From contig NZ_CALFSA010000207.1 of assembly GCF_937919355.1 (NCBI RefSeq), positions 1 through 15,537 of the forward strand: 15,537 bases of DNA, in the 5' to 3' direction. Source of the DNA: an uncultured Methanofollis sp. Its GTDB lineage: Archaea > Halobacteriota > Methanomicrobia > Methanomicrobiales > Methanofollaceae. The notes beneath the pieces were generated by a model, which was not told the origin of the DNA, searched no databases, and was given only the letters and a program-made list of their open reading frames with translations. The position numbers and the translations under genes were made by a program. Positions 1 to 7,528 of this stretch are shown piece by piece; positions within the stretch are counted from its first letter, which is position 1; every line of letters begins with the position of its first letter.

Positions 1-208
1 CCCCCCCTCCGGGTGGGTGCGGGTGTGTGATTTCCGCGATGCTGTAAACGATCTCATGATATCGCCCTGTCGCGGAGATAATCGATATCAAGGCTCACAA
101 ATTTGTCTGTTGAATTTCAGCGCCTTCCGCGAACTGCTGTAAACGACTGAAAAGAAGGGGGGTCTGCTGTAAGAGTCCTGACCGGCAATGGTGTGGGTGT
201 GCGCCCAA
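1..208. repeat. Non-coding stretch with repeated TGCTGTAA motifs
   Basis: No convincing gene lies here. The sequence TTCCGCGA followed by TGCTGTAAACGA occurs at 32-51 and again at 125-146, where two extra bases (AC) separate the halves. A third partial copy, TGCTGTAAG, is at 165-173. TCCGCGA at 33-39 is also inverted as TCGCGGA at 70-76. The stretch lies downstream of the minus-strand gene ending at 209. On that strand 150-162 reads as a pyrimidine run containing CTTCTTTT, which could serve as an archaeal oligo-T terminator. The role of the repeats is unknown. Spacing is irregular (roughly 94 and 30 bp), so this is not a CRISPR array. Confidence 0.45.
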
Positions 209-1363
209 CTATCCCCGCTTCGCCTTCCTCCAGGAGAGGTAGACCGCCGCCCCCACGACCACCGCGGCGGCGACGATGAGAAGAACGGCCGCCATCGGGA
301 GGGGTGCGCCTCCCTCCCCCTCGCCGGTCAGGGCCGTCCCTTCGACAGAGATGTTCGTCCTCGTCGTATAGAGGTTCCCGTTTGTGTCCCTGTATTCGAT
401 GACGAGCGGGACCTCGGTGACGTTCTCGGCCCTGAAGGTCAGTTCGAAGTTCGAGAGGTCGTCCGGTTCCAGCGATGCGACCGGGTAGACGCGGTTCGGG
501 TCGACGGGGACGCCCGGGTAGCCCACGGTGACCACGACCGCCTTTGCCACCTCAAGTCCAGCATTGGTCACGTCGCCCTTGACCTGGTACGAACTATTCT
601 CACGGGTCACCTCCACCCCGGAGACGACGATCCGTGCGCCCTTCTTGTCCTCGGAGAAGACGATCGGTATCGATGCTTCGGTCGTCCGCTGGTTCCTCCC
701 GTTCCTGTATGCCACAGTCATGGTGAGGGTGGTCTCACGGTCTGGCGTGATATTGAAGGTGGCCTCTGCGACCCCGTCGGGAGGAAGGGCGCCGATGAAG
801 GTGCTCGTCGGGACGCTCACGATACCCTCTCCCGACGGCATCACCGAGACACCGTTAATCTCCCCCGAGCGCGGGTTGCTCACCGTCACCCGCACCAGTT
901 CCTTCTTCCCCGCGGTGAAGGCGTCGGGGAGGTCGGCGACAGAGACCCGCGGTTCCACCGCCTCGACCTTCACCGGCACAGCGTAGCGCAATGACCCGGC
1001 ATTCGTGAAGTCGAGGACAAAGTAGGGATAGTAGGTCCCCGAACTCCCGGTCGCCTGCACCGTAAAAGTGAAAGTGGCGTCGTTCCCAGCCCCGATTGCC
1101 CCGTAGGTCTGGTAAGGGTTGTCCAGGACGAGGATGTTCCCCTCGGTGTACATCTTCGCGCTCCTGACGGGCACGCTCACCTGTGCCGTGTTCTTCACCG
1201 TGACCGTGACCGTCGCCACATCGCCGGGCATCAGGACCGCCGGGTCGATCACCGCACCGGTGACCATCACCTGTGCGGCGTCTTCCTCAGGCGTCGCTGC
1301 GGTCGCCGCCCCGAAAAGGAGGAGGAGAAGGAAGAACGCACCGGTGAAGACAACCTCTCTCAT
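209..1363 (-). CDS. Secreted CARDB-like/S-layer-type protein with C-terminal membrane anchor
   Basis: The 384-residue product has a signal peptide (hydrophobic residues 8-22, likely cleaved after the AATAA stretch near 24). About three immunoglobulin-like beta-rich repeats follow (roughly 30-135, 138-235 and 243-340). Each repeat has the pattern 'V.V.V.N.G...V..V.V' typical of CARDB/COG1361 S-layer-like proteins. A Gly/Glu-rich linker (345-353) leads to one membrane helix (about 357-377) and a basic tail ending RKAKRG. The protein should therefore sit outside the cell, anchored by its C-terminus. Potential N-glycosylation sequons occur, for example NIT at 204-206 and NVT at 314-316. The ATG directly abuts the TAG of the upstream Yip1-like gene, which suggests translational coupling. 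In related archaea such proteins often accompany MacB/LolC-type ABC transporters, but none lies downstream here. The exact function is unknown. Confidence 0.8.
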   Translation of the reverse strand: MREVVFTGAFFLLLLLFGAATAATPEEDAAQVMVTGAVIDPAVLMPGDVATVTVTVKNTAQVSVPVRSAKMYTEGNILVLDNPYQTYGAIGAGNDATFTFTVQATGSSGTYYPYFVLDFTNAGSLRYAVPVKVEAVEPRVSVADLPDAFTAGKKELVRVTVSNPRSGEINGVSVMPSGEGIVSVPTSTFIGALPPDGVAEATFNITPDRETTLTMTVAYRNGRNQRTTEASIPIVFSEDKKGARIVVSGVEVTRENSSYQVKGDVTNAGLEVAKAVVVTVGYPGVPVDPNRVYPVASLEPDDLSNFELTFRAENVTEVPLVIEYRDTNGNLYTTRTNISVEGTALTGEGEGGAPLPMAAVLLIVAAAVVVGAAVYLSWRKAKRG

Positions 1364-2008
1364 CTACAGCACAGCGAGGATGATGATCAGGCCGATATAT
1401 AAGAACACCGGCACGCCGACGACGACCGCGGCGTCCCTGATGGTGAGGGTGCGTGCGTACTTCATGCCGTAGATCCAGATGTTCGCCGCCCAGACAAGGA
1501 AGATGATGCCGAGGATCTGGCCCGCCTGGATCAGCGGGGAATTCGTGATCATCTCATTGAGGGCCCCTGCGGCCGCCGGGTCGGCAACGTTGATCGAGGG
1601 GAAGGTGAAGGTGGAGAGGAAGGAGTACGTCAGGACAAGTCCGATCAGGCTGGAGACGATGAGAGGGACGTAGCCGTACCCCACCGCTTCGATGCTCTTT
1701 TTCAGGTCGCCGGAACCGTTGTAGAAGGAGGAGAGGGCATAGAAGAGGAGAGCCTGGAGTGCCCAGACGATCAGGGCGCCGATCACGGTGCCGACTGCCA
1801 CGGCAACTCCGATCAACTCTGTCAGCCCCTGCGCCTCCGGGGGGAGAATGGGGAGCATTGCGGTCATGGAGAGATACGCGGTGACGGCGCCGACGATCCC
1901 GGTGATCAGCACGAGGATGAAGGGCACCATCAGGGCCGGGGCTCTCTCCGCCCTCTCCCTGAAGAACCCGTCAGGGTTCACAAGGACATCAAGAATCCAG
2001 TGGCTCAT
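1364..2008 (-). CDS. Yip1-domain integral membrane protein
   Basis: The product is a 214-residue, very hydrophobic protein with about five predicted membrane helices (roughly 25-47, 66-90, 112-132, 160-182 and 192-213). The N-terminus, with 'VLVNPDGFFRERAE' at residues 8-21, matches the start of archaeal and bacterial Yip1-family proteins, where an 'P..FF' segment precedes the first helix. The 'EAVGYGYVPLIV' segment before helix 3 is also typical. The biochemical function of prokaryotic Yip1 proteins is not established. The stop codon abuts the start of the secreted CARDB-like gene, so the two probably work together at the membrane. A TTAAAT box about 25 nt before the ATG, and no Shine-Dalgarno sequence, suggest its own promoter and a leaderless message. 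Confidence 0.75.
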   Translation of the reverse strand: MSHWILDVLVNPDGFFRERAERAPALMVPFILVLITGIVGAVTAYLSMTAMLPILPPEAQGLTELIGVAVAVGTVIGALIVWALQALLFYALSSFYNGSGDLKKSIEAVGYGYVPLIVSSLIGLVLTYSFLSTFTFPSINVADPAAAGALNEMITNSPLIQAGQILGIIFLVWAANIWIYGMKYARTLTIRDAAVVVGVPVFLYIGLIIILAVL

Positions 2009-2026
2009 AGGGAGAGGTGTACCCCG

Positions 2027-2038
2027 ATCGATTTAAGG
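2027..2038 (-). promoter_or_regulatory. Candidate TATA box for the Yip1-like gene
   Basis: On the minus strand the AT-rich element CTTAAATCG is centred about 25 nt upstream of the ATG at 2008. This is the distance expected for an archaeal TATA box driving a transcript that starts at or next to the start codon. The sequence between box and ATG is pyrimidine-rich and has no ribosome binding site, which fits a leaderless mRNA. It lies in the 38-bp gap after the DUF2703 gene. Confidence 0.4.
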
Positions 2039-2046
2039 ATAGGGGC

Positions 2047-2412
2047 TCACTCCTCCAGGGCGAGGAGCACCGCCTTCCTGAAGAAGATCTCCGGGAGCAC
2101 CCGCCCGACAGGGGCGTCAGGGTCGAAGGCGAGGGCCGGATTACCGAGTTCCTCCATCCGCGAGGGCCCCGCGCAGTAGCGCTCGGCCCCTGCCGCCTCT
2201 GCAAGGAGGTCGTCGAGGGGGACGCCGTTGAAATAGACCATCCCCTCCCCGTCCGTCTCCTCGCCCCGCACCTCGACGGCGACGCCATTCTCCTCCAGCA
2301 CCGGGACGAGTTCGCGGAGGAGTTCGGCAAGGCTCAGCCCCGTATCCGCCGTCCTGTACGGGCATTCGGCGCCGGACCGGCGCCTCCAGAGGACGACGAA
2401 CCTTTCCCTCAC
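2047..2412 (-). CDS. DUF2703 family protein (thioredoxin-fold-like, function unknown)
   Basis: The 121-residue product looks like DUF2703. It has an N-terminal beta strand ending in W-R (FVVLWRR), a Cys-Pro at 17-18, then the T-G-L-x(3)-LL-x-EL helix. A V-E-V-R-G-E strand follows, then the 'YFNGVPLDDLL' segment (60-70) and a C-terminal 'LPEIFFRKAVLLALEE'. The family is thought to resemble thioredoxin-like redox proteins and usually carries paired cysteines. This copy keeps only C17 and C80, so any redox role is doubtful. The start is a GTG (2410-2412) preceded by a purine-rich GGGGGA; no in-frame ATG is suitably placed. It sits 63 bp after the sensor-protein gene, and a TTTTTATG box in that gap could be a promoter. 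The family call rests on remembered pattern rather than a search. Confidence 0.6.
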   Translation of the reverse strand: MRERFVVLWRRRSGAECPYRTADTGLSLAELLRELVPVLEENGVAVEVRGEETDGEGMVYFNGVPLDDLLAEAAGAERYCAGPSRMEELGNPALAFDPDAPVGRVLPEIFFRKAVLLALEE

Positions 2413-2475
2413 TCCGGGGTCCCCCCATTCGACAGGATCATGGATGAACAGGATCGTCCCCTCCCCATAAAAACC

Positions 2476-4230
2476 TCAGCGTTTCCTGAGATACTCCCGC
2501 ACCTTCTCCGACTCAATCCAGCCGCGGTCCAGCGCCGTGATGATACCGTCGATGATCTCTGCCTGCTCCAGGATCTGCCGGGCATGGCGCTCCTCGCAGT
2601 GGAGGTCGGCGATGCCGACGATAACGGCGAGAGGATTCCTGATCTCGTCGCCGAGGGTGGCGAACTGCTCGATGTTCTGCTCGATCTGTGCGTAGGCCTC
2701 GGCCCGCACTCTCTCCATCTCCATCCTCTCGGTGACGTCCCGCGCCACCCCCTGGGCGCCGACCATCATGCCGCCGTTCAGGATCGGGGCGGCATTGATC
2801 TCGAGGTACCGTGTCGACCCGTCCCTGGCGCGGATCCGGATCGCCAGTCCCTCGATCGCCTTCCCCTCCCGGAGGTCCGCAAAGAAGGATTCAAACTTCG
2901 AGAGATCGGCGTCTCCCTGTTCGAACACAAAACTTTTGCCCTGGAACTCACCGGTCTCGTACCCCGTGATACGGCGGATCGCTGGCGAGACATAGGTGAA
3001 CCTGCCCTGGGCGTCGGTGGTGAAGATCAGGTCGAAACTCCGCTCGGCAAGGGCCCGGAACTTCTCCTCGCTCTCCCTGAGGGCGCTCTCCGACCGCCTC
3101 CTGATCCTGACCGTGTATCCCAGGAAGAGAACGGCGATACCGAGGGTGATGATGGCGAAGACAGCTGCCTCAGCCACGGTCCTGTCGATCTCGATCGATG
3201 GTGGGGGACTGTTGATCACCGTGCTCCCTGCTGGCAGGGTGGCGTTTTCAAGTCCAAACCTTTTGAGTTGAATATAGTCGAAGACATACTCCCCCCGTGG
3301 TTCTTTTTTCACCGGGATCGACGAGGCCGCCTCGCCGTTGAGAACTCTCCGGGTCATCATGCCCGCTTCCCACCCCTGGTCCTGTGCGGAGAGGAGTCTT
3401 CCCCCGGTCAGTCCGTCCCCCATATAGACCTCCCAGACACTGTAGACCGGGACGCGGGAGGCGCGGGAGACCTCCCTGACGACCTCGTCATATTCGTAAT
3501 ACGTGCCTCTTGCGTCCCTGGTGAGGGTCATGAGGAGGACGACCGTGTCCGGCGGGAGACGGTCGACGTCCTCTTTTATTTCATCAAGAGTCTGGTTCTC
3601 GGGAATAGTGAAGGTGAGGCGGCCCTCATAGCGCTTTGCGACCTCGTCGACCACCTTTCTGTCGGCAATGCCGGTCAGCGTGTTGTCGTTGACGACATAG
3701 ACGTCCCTGACGCCGGGATCGAGGGAGAGAGCAGCGTCGATCGTCCCCTTAACATCGACTGTCTCGACGATCCCGGTGCAGTTCTCCCACCCCTCGAGAT
3801 AGTCGTCCTCAAAATAGTTCACCCCGCAGAAGATGACCGGTACCCCCGGAAACAGGGCGTCATGGTACTCGCGGAGGAAATGAAAGGCGTATTCGTCCGA
3901 ACAGATGATGGCGTCGAGCTTGATGTCGGCGTACTTGAACCTGTACATCTCGACGATCTCCGCGGAGTACCGGGAACTCGGGATCCGCGGCGTGTCCATG
4001 TACTCGATATAGAGGTTGATGTCGCTGGTGCTCTGGTCAAGGGCGGAAGATACCCCCTCGGTGACGCTGTCGGTCCAGGAGAGGCCTTCGTGATAGGAAT
4101 GAAGAAGAAGGACGTTTTTTTCAGGGGATGTGGCGAGAGAGGCGGTCGGCAGCAGGAGTATCAGGCAAAAAAAGATGGCGAGAGGTATCAGCGGGGGCGA
4201 TCCGTCCCCGCAGCGTCCTGAGGCGCTCAT
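2476..4230 (-). CDS. Membrane sensor: ABC_sub_bind-like domain, TM, PAS, histidine-less HisKA-like tail
   Basis: The 584-residue product has a signal/anchor segment (13-33). An extracytoplasmic domain follows (about 38-335) resembling the ABC-transporter substrate-binding family PF04392: 'NVLLLHSYHEGLSWTD', 'IEYMDTPR', 'DAIICSDEYAFHFLREY', 'FPGVPVIFCGVNYF'. A membrane helix (about 354-373), a short linker and one PAS domain (about 388-500, ending 'GVARDVTER') come next. The C-terminal module (about 505-584) contains LGDEIRNPL at 526-534, placed where a histidine kinase has the SHELRTPL box. The phosphorylatable His is replaced by Asp, and no HATPase domain follows. The tail ends 'DRGWIESEKVREYLRKR', a form I recall from other methanogen PAS proteins. 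It is probably a ligand sensor that signals without its own phosphotransfer. It starts 21 bp after the aminotransferase stop, with no clear ribosome binding site, so the start is uncertain. A hybrid kinase at 12383-15535 carries the same sensor type. Confidence 0.85.
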   Translation of the reverse strand: MSASGRCGDGSPPLIPLAIFFCLILLLPTASLATSPEKNVLLLHSYHEGLSWTDSVTEGVSSALDQSTSDINLYIEYMDTPRIPSSRYSAEIVEMYRFKYADIKLDAIICSDEYAFHFLREYHDALFPGVPVIFCGVNYFEDDYLEGWENCTGIVETVDVKGTIDAALSLDPGVRDVYVVNDNTLTGIADRKVVDEVAKRYEGRLTFTIPENQTLDEIKEDVDRLPPDTVVLLMTLTRDARGTYYEYDEVVREVSRASRVPVYSVWEVYMGDGLTGGRLLSAQDQGWEAGMMTRRVLNGEAASSIPVKKEPRGEYVFDYIQLKRFGLENATLPAGSTVINSPPPSIEIDRTVAEAAVFAIITLGIAVLFLGYTVRIRRRSESALRESEEKFRALAERSFDLIFTTDAQGRFTYVSPAIRRITGYETGEFQGKSFVFEQGDADLSKFESFFADLREGKAIEGLAIRIRARDGSTRYLEINAAPILNGGMMVGAQGVARDVTERMEMERVRAEAYAQIEQNIEQFATLGDEIRNPLAVIVGIADLHCEERHARQILEQAEIIDGIITALDRGWIESEKVREYLRKR

Positions 4231-4251
4231 GCCGTGTGCAGTCTGTGGTTG

Positions 4252-5394
4252 TTACTGTGTATTTTTCCAGGCACGTATCCGCCTCATCGCCTCTTTCAAC
4301 GTGGGTATGGAGGCAGCATAGGAGACGCGTATCCAGCCCGGGGCATTGAATGCTGTACCCGGCGTTGCGGCAACGTGAGCATCGTTCAGCCAGGAATGGG
4401 CGATCGCCATGTCGTCGCCCTCCACCTTCACGAAGGCGTAGAAGGCGCCGTCGGGCGGTGCGACCGTGTAGCCCATAGACCCGAACTCGTCGAGCATGTA
4501 CATCCTCCGCGCCTCGAACTCCCTCCGCATCGTCTCGACGCAGGACTGGTCGCCCTGCAGGGCCGCGACGCCGCCCCACATGACAAAGGTCGTCGGGGAG
4601 GAGATCGAGTGCTGCTGGACCTTCAGCATCTGCCGCAGCACGGGCAGGGGTGCGACGGCATAACCGAGGCGCCACCCGGTCATGGCATAGGCCTTGGAGA
4701 AGCCGTTGATGGTGACCGTCCGCTCGGCCATGTCCCCCAGGGCCGCGAGGGATATGTGCTCCTTGCCGTAGATGAGTTTCTCGTAGATCTCGTCGGAGAG
4801 GGCGAGGAGGTCGTAGTCCTCGCAGAGGTCGGCGACGAGTTTCAGGGAGGCCTTCGAGAGCACCGTGCCCGTCGGGTTCGAGGGGGTGTTGACGATGATC
4901 ATCTTCGTCTTCTGCCCGACCCTCTCCAGGATGGCATCGTCGATCTGGAAGGACGGTTCCTTCAGGGGAAGGTGGACGACTTTCCCCCCGGCCATCTGGA
5001 CGCAGGGCTCGTAACTGACCCAGGACGGGTCGGGGAGGATCACCTCGTCGCCCGGGTTGAGGCATGCCTGCATGGCCTCGTAGATGGCGTCCTTGGCCCC
5101 GCAGGTGGCGATGACATTCTCCGGGCCGCAGGGGATCCCGTTCTCCGTCCGGCACTTCGCCGCCACCGCGTGGAGGAGTTCGGGGATGCCGGCCGAGGGG
5201 GCATAGTGGGTCTCGCCGCGCGCAAGGGCGTCGGAGCAGGCCTGCACGATATGCTCGGGCGTGGCGAAGTCGGGTTCGCCGATGGAGAGGCTGATCACGT
5301 CGATCCCCTCTCTCTTCATCCTTTTTGCGGCGTCGGTGATCTCGATCGTCGCCGAGGGGGCGACGGCGCCGATCTTCTCGGAGAGGGCTTTCAT
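4252..5394 (-). CDS. Class I pyridoxal-phosphate aminotransferase (aspartate aminotransferase type)
   Basis: The 380-residue protein is a full-length fold-type I aminotransferase of the AspC/AAT-Igamma kind. It transfers amino groups between amino acids and 2-oxo acids in the cytoplasm. Visible landmarks include the N-terminal 'SLSIGEPDFATPEHI' (36-50) and 'VNTPSNPTG' with N173 (168-176). D201 and Y204 in 'SDEIYEKLIYG' bind PLP. The Schiff-base lysine is K234 in 'GFSKAYAMTGWRLGY', and substrate-carboxylate R356 is in 'WIRVSYA'. Aspartate is the most likely substrate, but aromatic or other specificity cannot be excluded. The ATG overlaps the ribH stop codon (ATGA), so the two should be translated together. 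The sensor-protein gene follows after 21 bp. Confidence 0.93.
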   Translation of the reverse strand: MKALSEKIGAVAPSATIEITDAAKRMKREGIDVISLSIGEPDFATPEHIVQACSDALARGETHYAPSAGIPELLHAVAAKCRTENGIPCGPENVIATCGAKDAIYEAMQACLNPGDEVILPDPSWVSYEPCVQMAGGKVVHLPLKEPSFQIDDAILERVGQKTKMIIVNTPSNPTGTVLSKASLKLVADLCEDYDLLALSDEIYEKLIYGKEHISLAALGDMAERTVTINGFSKAYAMTGWRLGYAVAPLPVLRQMLKVQQHSISSPTTFVMWGGVAALQGDQSCVETMRREFEARRMYMLDEFGSMGYTVAPPDGAFYAFVKVEGDDMAIAHSWLNDAHVAATPGTAFNAPGWIRVSYAASIPTLKEAMRRIRAWKNTQ

Positions 5395-5798
5395 CCTAAT
5401 CTCTGAACCATCTTGACGGCAGATTCAACAGCGCGCTTTGCGTAGTCGATCCTCTCGTTTGCCTCCAGGCGGGTCATGCCGGGCCCGGAGATGCCGAGGG
5501 TGACCGGTTTGTTGTACTCGAGGGAGAGGTCGATGATCTTCCGGGCGGCGTGCTGGACGACGATCTCGTCGTGCTGGGTCGCACCCTCGATGACGCAGCC
5601 GATGGTGACGACGGCGTCGACCTTCCCCTCGGAGAGGAGTTTCTTGATCGCAAGGGGCATGTCGTAGGCGCCGGGCACATAGAAGCACTCGGTGACCTCT
5701 GCGCCGAGGAACTTTGCGTGCTCCCGCCCCTCGATCTCCATCATATAGGTGATGTCGCGGTTGAACTCCGAAACCACAAAACCAAGCTTGATTGTCAT
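5391..5798 (-). CDS. ribH: 6,7-dimethyl-8-ribityllumazine synthase
   Basis: The product is 135 residues, the size of compact archaeal lumazine synthases. The enzyme condenses 5-amino-6-ribitylamino-uracil with 3,4-dihydroxy-2-butanone 4-phosphate to give 6,7-dimethyl-8-ribityllumazine, the penultimate step to riboflavin. Recognisable motifs are the N-terminal 'VVSEFNRDIT' (8-17), 'VPGAYDMPLAIKKLL' (41-55), 'GCVIEGATQHDEIV' with the catalytic-position H76, and 'GISGPGMTRLEANER'. A clear ribosome binding site (GAGGAGAAG) lies 6-7 nt before the ATG, and a TATA-like AATAAATAG box lies about 38 nt upstream. It therefore seems to have its own promoter although ribC lies just 50 bp upstream. Its TGA overlaps the ATG of the aminotransferase gene. 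Confidence 0.95.
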   Translation of the reverse strand: MTIKLGFVVSEFNRDITYMMEIEGREHAKFLGAEVTECFYVPGAYDMPLAIKKLLSEGKVDAVVTIGCVIEGATQHDEIVVQHAARKIIDLSLEYNKPVTLGISGPGMTRLEANERIDYAKRAVESAVKMVQRLG

Positions 5799-5848
5799 AG
5801 TCTTCTCCTCGATCGATCCTGTCTGTATGTTCTATTTATTCTGCCGGT
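5799..5848 (-). promoter_or_regulatory. Candidate ribH promoter and ribosome binding site
   Basis: In the 50-bp gap between ribC and ribH the minus strand reads AATAAATAG (about 5829-5838), a good archaeal TATA box. About 25 nt later comes a short leader with GAGGAG ending 6-7 nt before the ribH ATG. Transcription would start near 5811. There is no room for, and no sign of, an FMN riboswitch. Confidence 0.5.
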
Positions 5849-6310
5849 TCACTGCCTCGCAGGACCTGCGTCCTCGAAGCCCTGTCTCTGGCCGGTGCCG
5901 GCCATTCTGGTGAGGACCTGCGGCCTGAGGATGAGGTTCACGGCATTGACGGCGTGCTCCCTCGTCCGCTGTTCTGCAAGCCAGGCAAGTTCTCCGTCGT
6001 TCTCGGCCTCGTCCTCGTGGACGAAGACCTCGATGATGTGGTGGTTGGTCATGAGCTGGGCGAGCATGAGGCCCTGGGAGGCCTCATGTGCGCACATCCT
6101 GTCCTTCTCCTTGCCGCCCGGCATACCGAGGGCGATGACGATGTCGCATCCCCGCTCCTCGATGAGTTTCTTGCAGGCGACAGGGAGGTCCTTGAAACCC
6201 GGGACTGTGTAGCGCTCGATCCCGACGCTCGCGTATTTGCGGAGTTCGTCGATGGCGATCGCGCCCATGTCGACGCGTGCGAATGTGGTGTCAGCGACGC
6301 CGACCTTCAT
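5849..6310 (-). CDS. ribC: Archaeal-type riboflavin synthase
   Basis: The 153-residue protein matches the archaeal riboflavin synthase family (Methanocaldococcus MJ1184 type), which is related to lumazine synthase and not to bacterial RibE. It dismutates two molecules of 6,7-dimethyl-8-ribityllumazine into riboflavin and a pyrimidine product that is recycled. Diagnostic segments are 'GVADTTFARVDMGAIAI' (4-20), 'TVPGFKDLPVACKKLIEE' (35-52), 'ALGMPGGKEKDRMCAHEAS', 'LMTNHHIIEVFVHEDEA', and the C-terminal 'RMAGTGQRQGFEDAGPAR'. The ATG overlaps the TGA of the upstream class V aminotransferase gene (ATGA), indicating coupled translation. RibH, which makes its substrate, follows 50 bp downstream. 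Confidence 0.96.
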   Translation of the reverse strand: MKVGVADTTFARVDMGAIAIDELRKYASVGIERYTVPGFKDLPVACKKLIEERGCDIVIALGMPGGKEKDRMCAHEASQGLMLAQLMTNHHIIEVFVHEDEAENDGELAWLAEQRTREHAVNAVNLILRPQVLTRMAGTGQRQGFEDAGPARQ

Positions 6311-7440
6311 GGGTCGAGCACCTCTGCCGCGGCCTCGACACCGTCGCCCACGCCGGCAACTCCTGCCTTGCGAAGTGCGTGCTGGACGGTGGCGAGGGTG
6401 GCGAGGATCTCGGGGGCGCTGACCGCACCCATCGAGCCGATCCTGAAGATCTTGCCCTTGAGGTGGTCCTGGCCGCCGGCGATCTCGATGCCCATCTTCT
6501 TCACGGTGCCGCGGAGGGCTGAGTCGGTGACGCCCGCAGGCATCTTCGCTGCGGTGACGGTGTTCGAGTAGGCGGAGACGGCGTCGAGGGTCGGGAACAT
6601 CTCAAGGCCCCAGGCGGCGACCGCGGCGCGGACCGAGGCCGACATCCTGTGGTGCCGGGCGACGCGGGCCTGCATGCCTTCTTCCCTGATCATCTTCAGG
6701 GCCTCGGTGAGGGCGAGGAAGAGGGGGACGGCCGGGGTGTACGGGGTCTCCATGGGGGTCTTCTGGCCGTTCTTCCGGTAAGCGGCAAGGTCGAGGTAGA
6801 AGGGCCTCTTCTCGGCGATCCTCTCCCAGGCGCGGTCCGAGACGGCGACGGCCGCAAGGCCTGCCGGTGCGGCCAGGCACTTCTGCGACCCGACGATCGC
6901 GACGTCAACGCCCCACTCGTCCATGCGGACGTCGTCGCCGCCGACAGAGGTGACGCCGTCCATCACGAAGAGGGCGTCGTGCTTGCGGGCGAGTTTCCCG
7001 ACTTCTTTTGCGGGGTTGAGGATGCCTGCGGAGGTCTCGTTGTGGACCATCGTCACCATTTCGGCACCGTTCTCGAGGGCCGCGGCAAGGGCGTCGAGGT
7101 CGACGGGCGTGCCCCACTCGGAGTTGATGGCCGTCGCTTCGCCGTAGCGCTGCCCGATCTTCCAGAGGCGATCGCCGAATTTGCCGTTGACGAGGGAGGC
7201 GATCTTCTTGCCCTGCCCGAAGTTGGCGATCGCCGCCTCCATGCCGGCGGTTCCGGAACCACTGATGATATAAACTTCGTTCCTGGTCCCGAAGCAGTCC
7301 TTGAGGACGTCAACGCTCTCGGCGTAGGCGGCGCCGAACTCGGGGCCGCGGTGGTTGATTGCCTGCCGCATCATTGCCTGCCGTACCCGTTCCGGCACCG
7401 GCACCGGTCCCGGCAGCATCAGGAGTCTTTCGTTTTCCAT
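6307..7440 (-). CDS. Class V PLP aminotransferase (alanine-glyoxylate / serine-pyruvate type)
   Basis: The 377-residue protein is a complete class V aminotransferase. It begins 'LLMLPGPVPVPERVRQAM', the standard family start. It has 'ISGSGTAGMEAAIAN' (59-73) for the cofactor phosphate, 'HNETSAGILNP' (133-143), and D161 in 'FVMDGVTSVGG' facing the pyridine nitrogen. The Schiff-base lysine is K187 in 'GSQKCLAAPAGLA'. The methanococcal homologue MJ0959 is described as a broad-specificity enzyme active on phosphoserine/aspartate-type substrates. A role in serine, glycine or alanine metabolism is therefore likely, but the substrate is not readable from sequence. It is the first gene of the leftward run and overlaps ribC by ATGA. 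No strong ribosome binding site precedes the ATG; M8 is an alternative start. Confidence 0.92.
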   Translation of the reverse strand: MENERLLMLPGPVPVPERVRQAMMRQAINHRGPEFGAAYAESVDVLKDCFGTRNEVYIISGSGTAGMEAAIANFGQGKKIASLVNGKFGDRLWKIGQRYGEATAINSEWGTPVDLDALAAALENGAEMVTMVHNETSAGILNPAKEVGKLARKHDALFVMDGVTSVGGDDVRMDEWGVDVAIVGSQKCLAAPAGLAAVAVSDRAWERIAEKRPFYLDLAAYRKNGQKTPMETPYTPAVPLFLALTEALKMIREEGMQARVARHHRMSASVRAAVAAWGLEMFPTLDAVSAYSNTVTAAKMPAGVTDSALRGTVKKMGIEIAGGQDHLKGKIFRIGSMGAVSAPEILATLATVQHALRKAGVAGVGDGVEAAAEVLDP

Positions 7441-7447
7441 AAGAGAT

Positions 7448-7459
7448 CAGTATATACTG
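7448..7459. promoter_or_regulatory. Perfect 12-bp palindrome containing TATATA
   Basis: CAGTATATACTG is a perfect palindrome lying 8-19 bp before the ATG of the class V aminotransferase gene, in the divergent spacer with purE. The core could be a TATA box, but its centre is only about 13 nt before the annotated ATG. Transcription would then start inside the gene, about 9 nt before the in-frame ATG of M8. It may instead be a regulator site. Confidence 0.35.
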
Positions 7460-7528
7460 GTGCACGCTCCGGGGAAATGTAGGTTACCCCCGCGGCCGGT
7501 GCGGGACAAAGGATAACCGTTCCTGAAC

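Noticed and set aside
32..173. CRISPR-like repeats
   Set aside because: There are only two full copies plus a fragment, with unequal spacing and an internal 2-base insertion; no array or cas genes are seen.
2017..4221. A long open frame on the plus strand opposite the sensor-protein gene (734 codons)
   Set aside because: It is a mirror of the highly biased codon use of the real minus-strand gene. Its translation is charged low-complexity sequence without domains, whereas the opposite strand gives clear sensor and PAS domains.
5799..5848. FMN riboswitch before ribH
   Set aside because: The gap is only 50 bp and holds a TATA-like box and ribosome binding site; there is no room for the multi-helix FMN aptamer.
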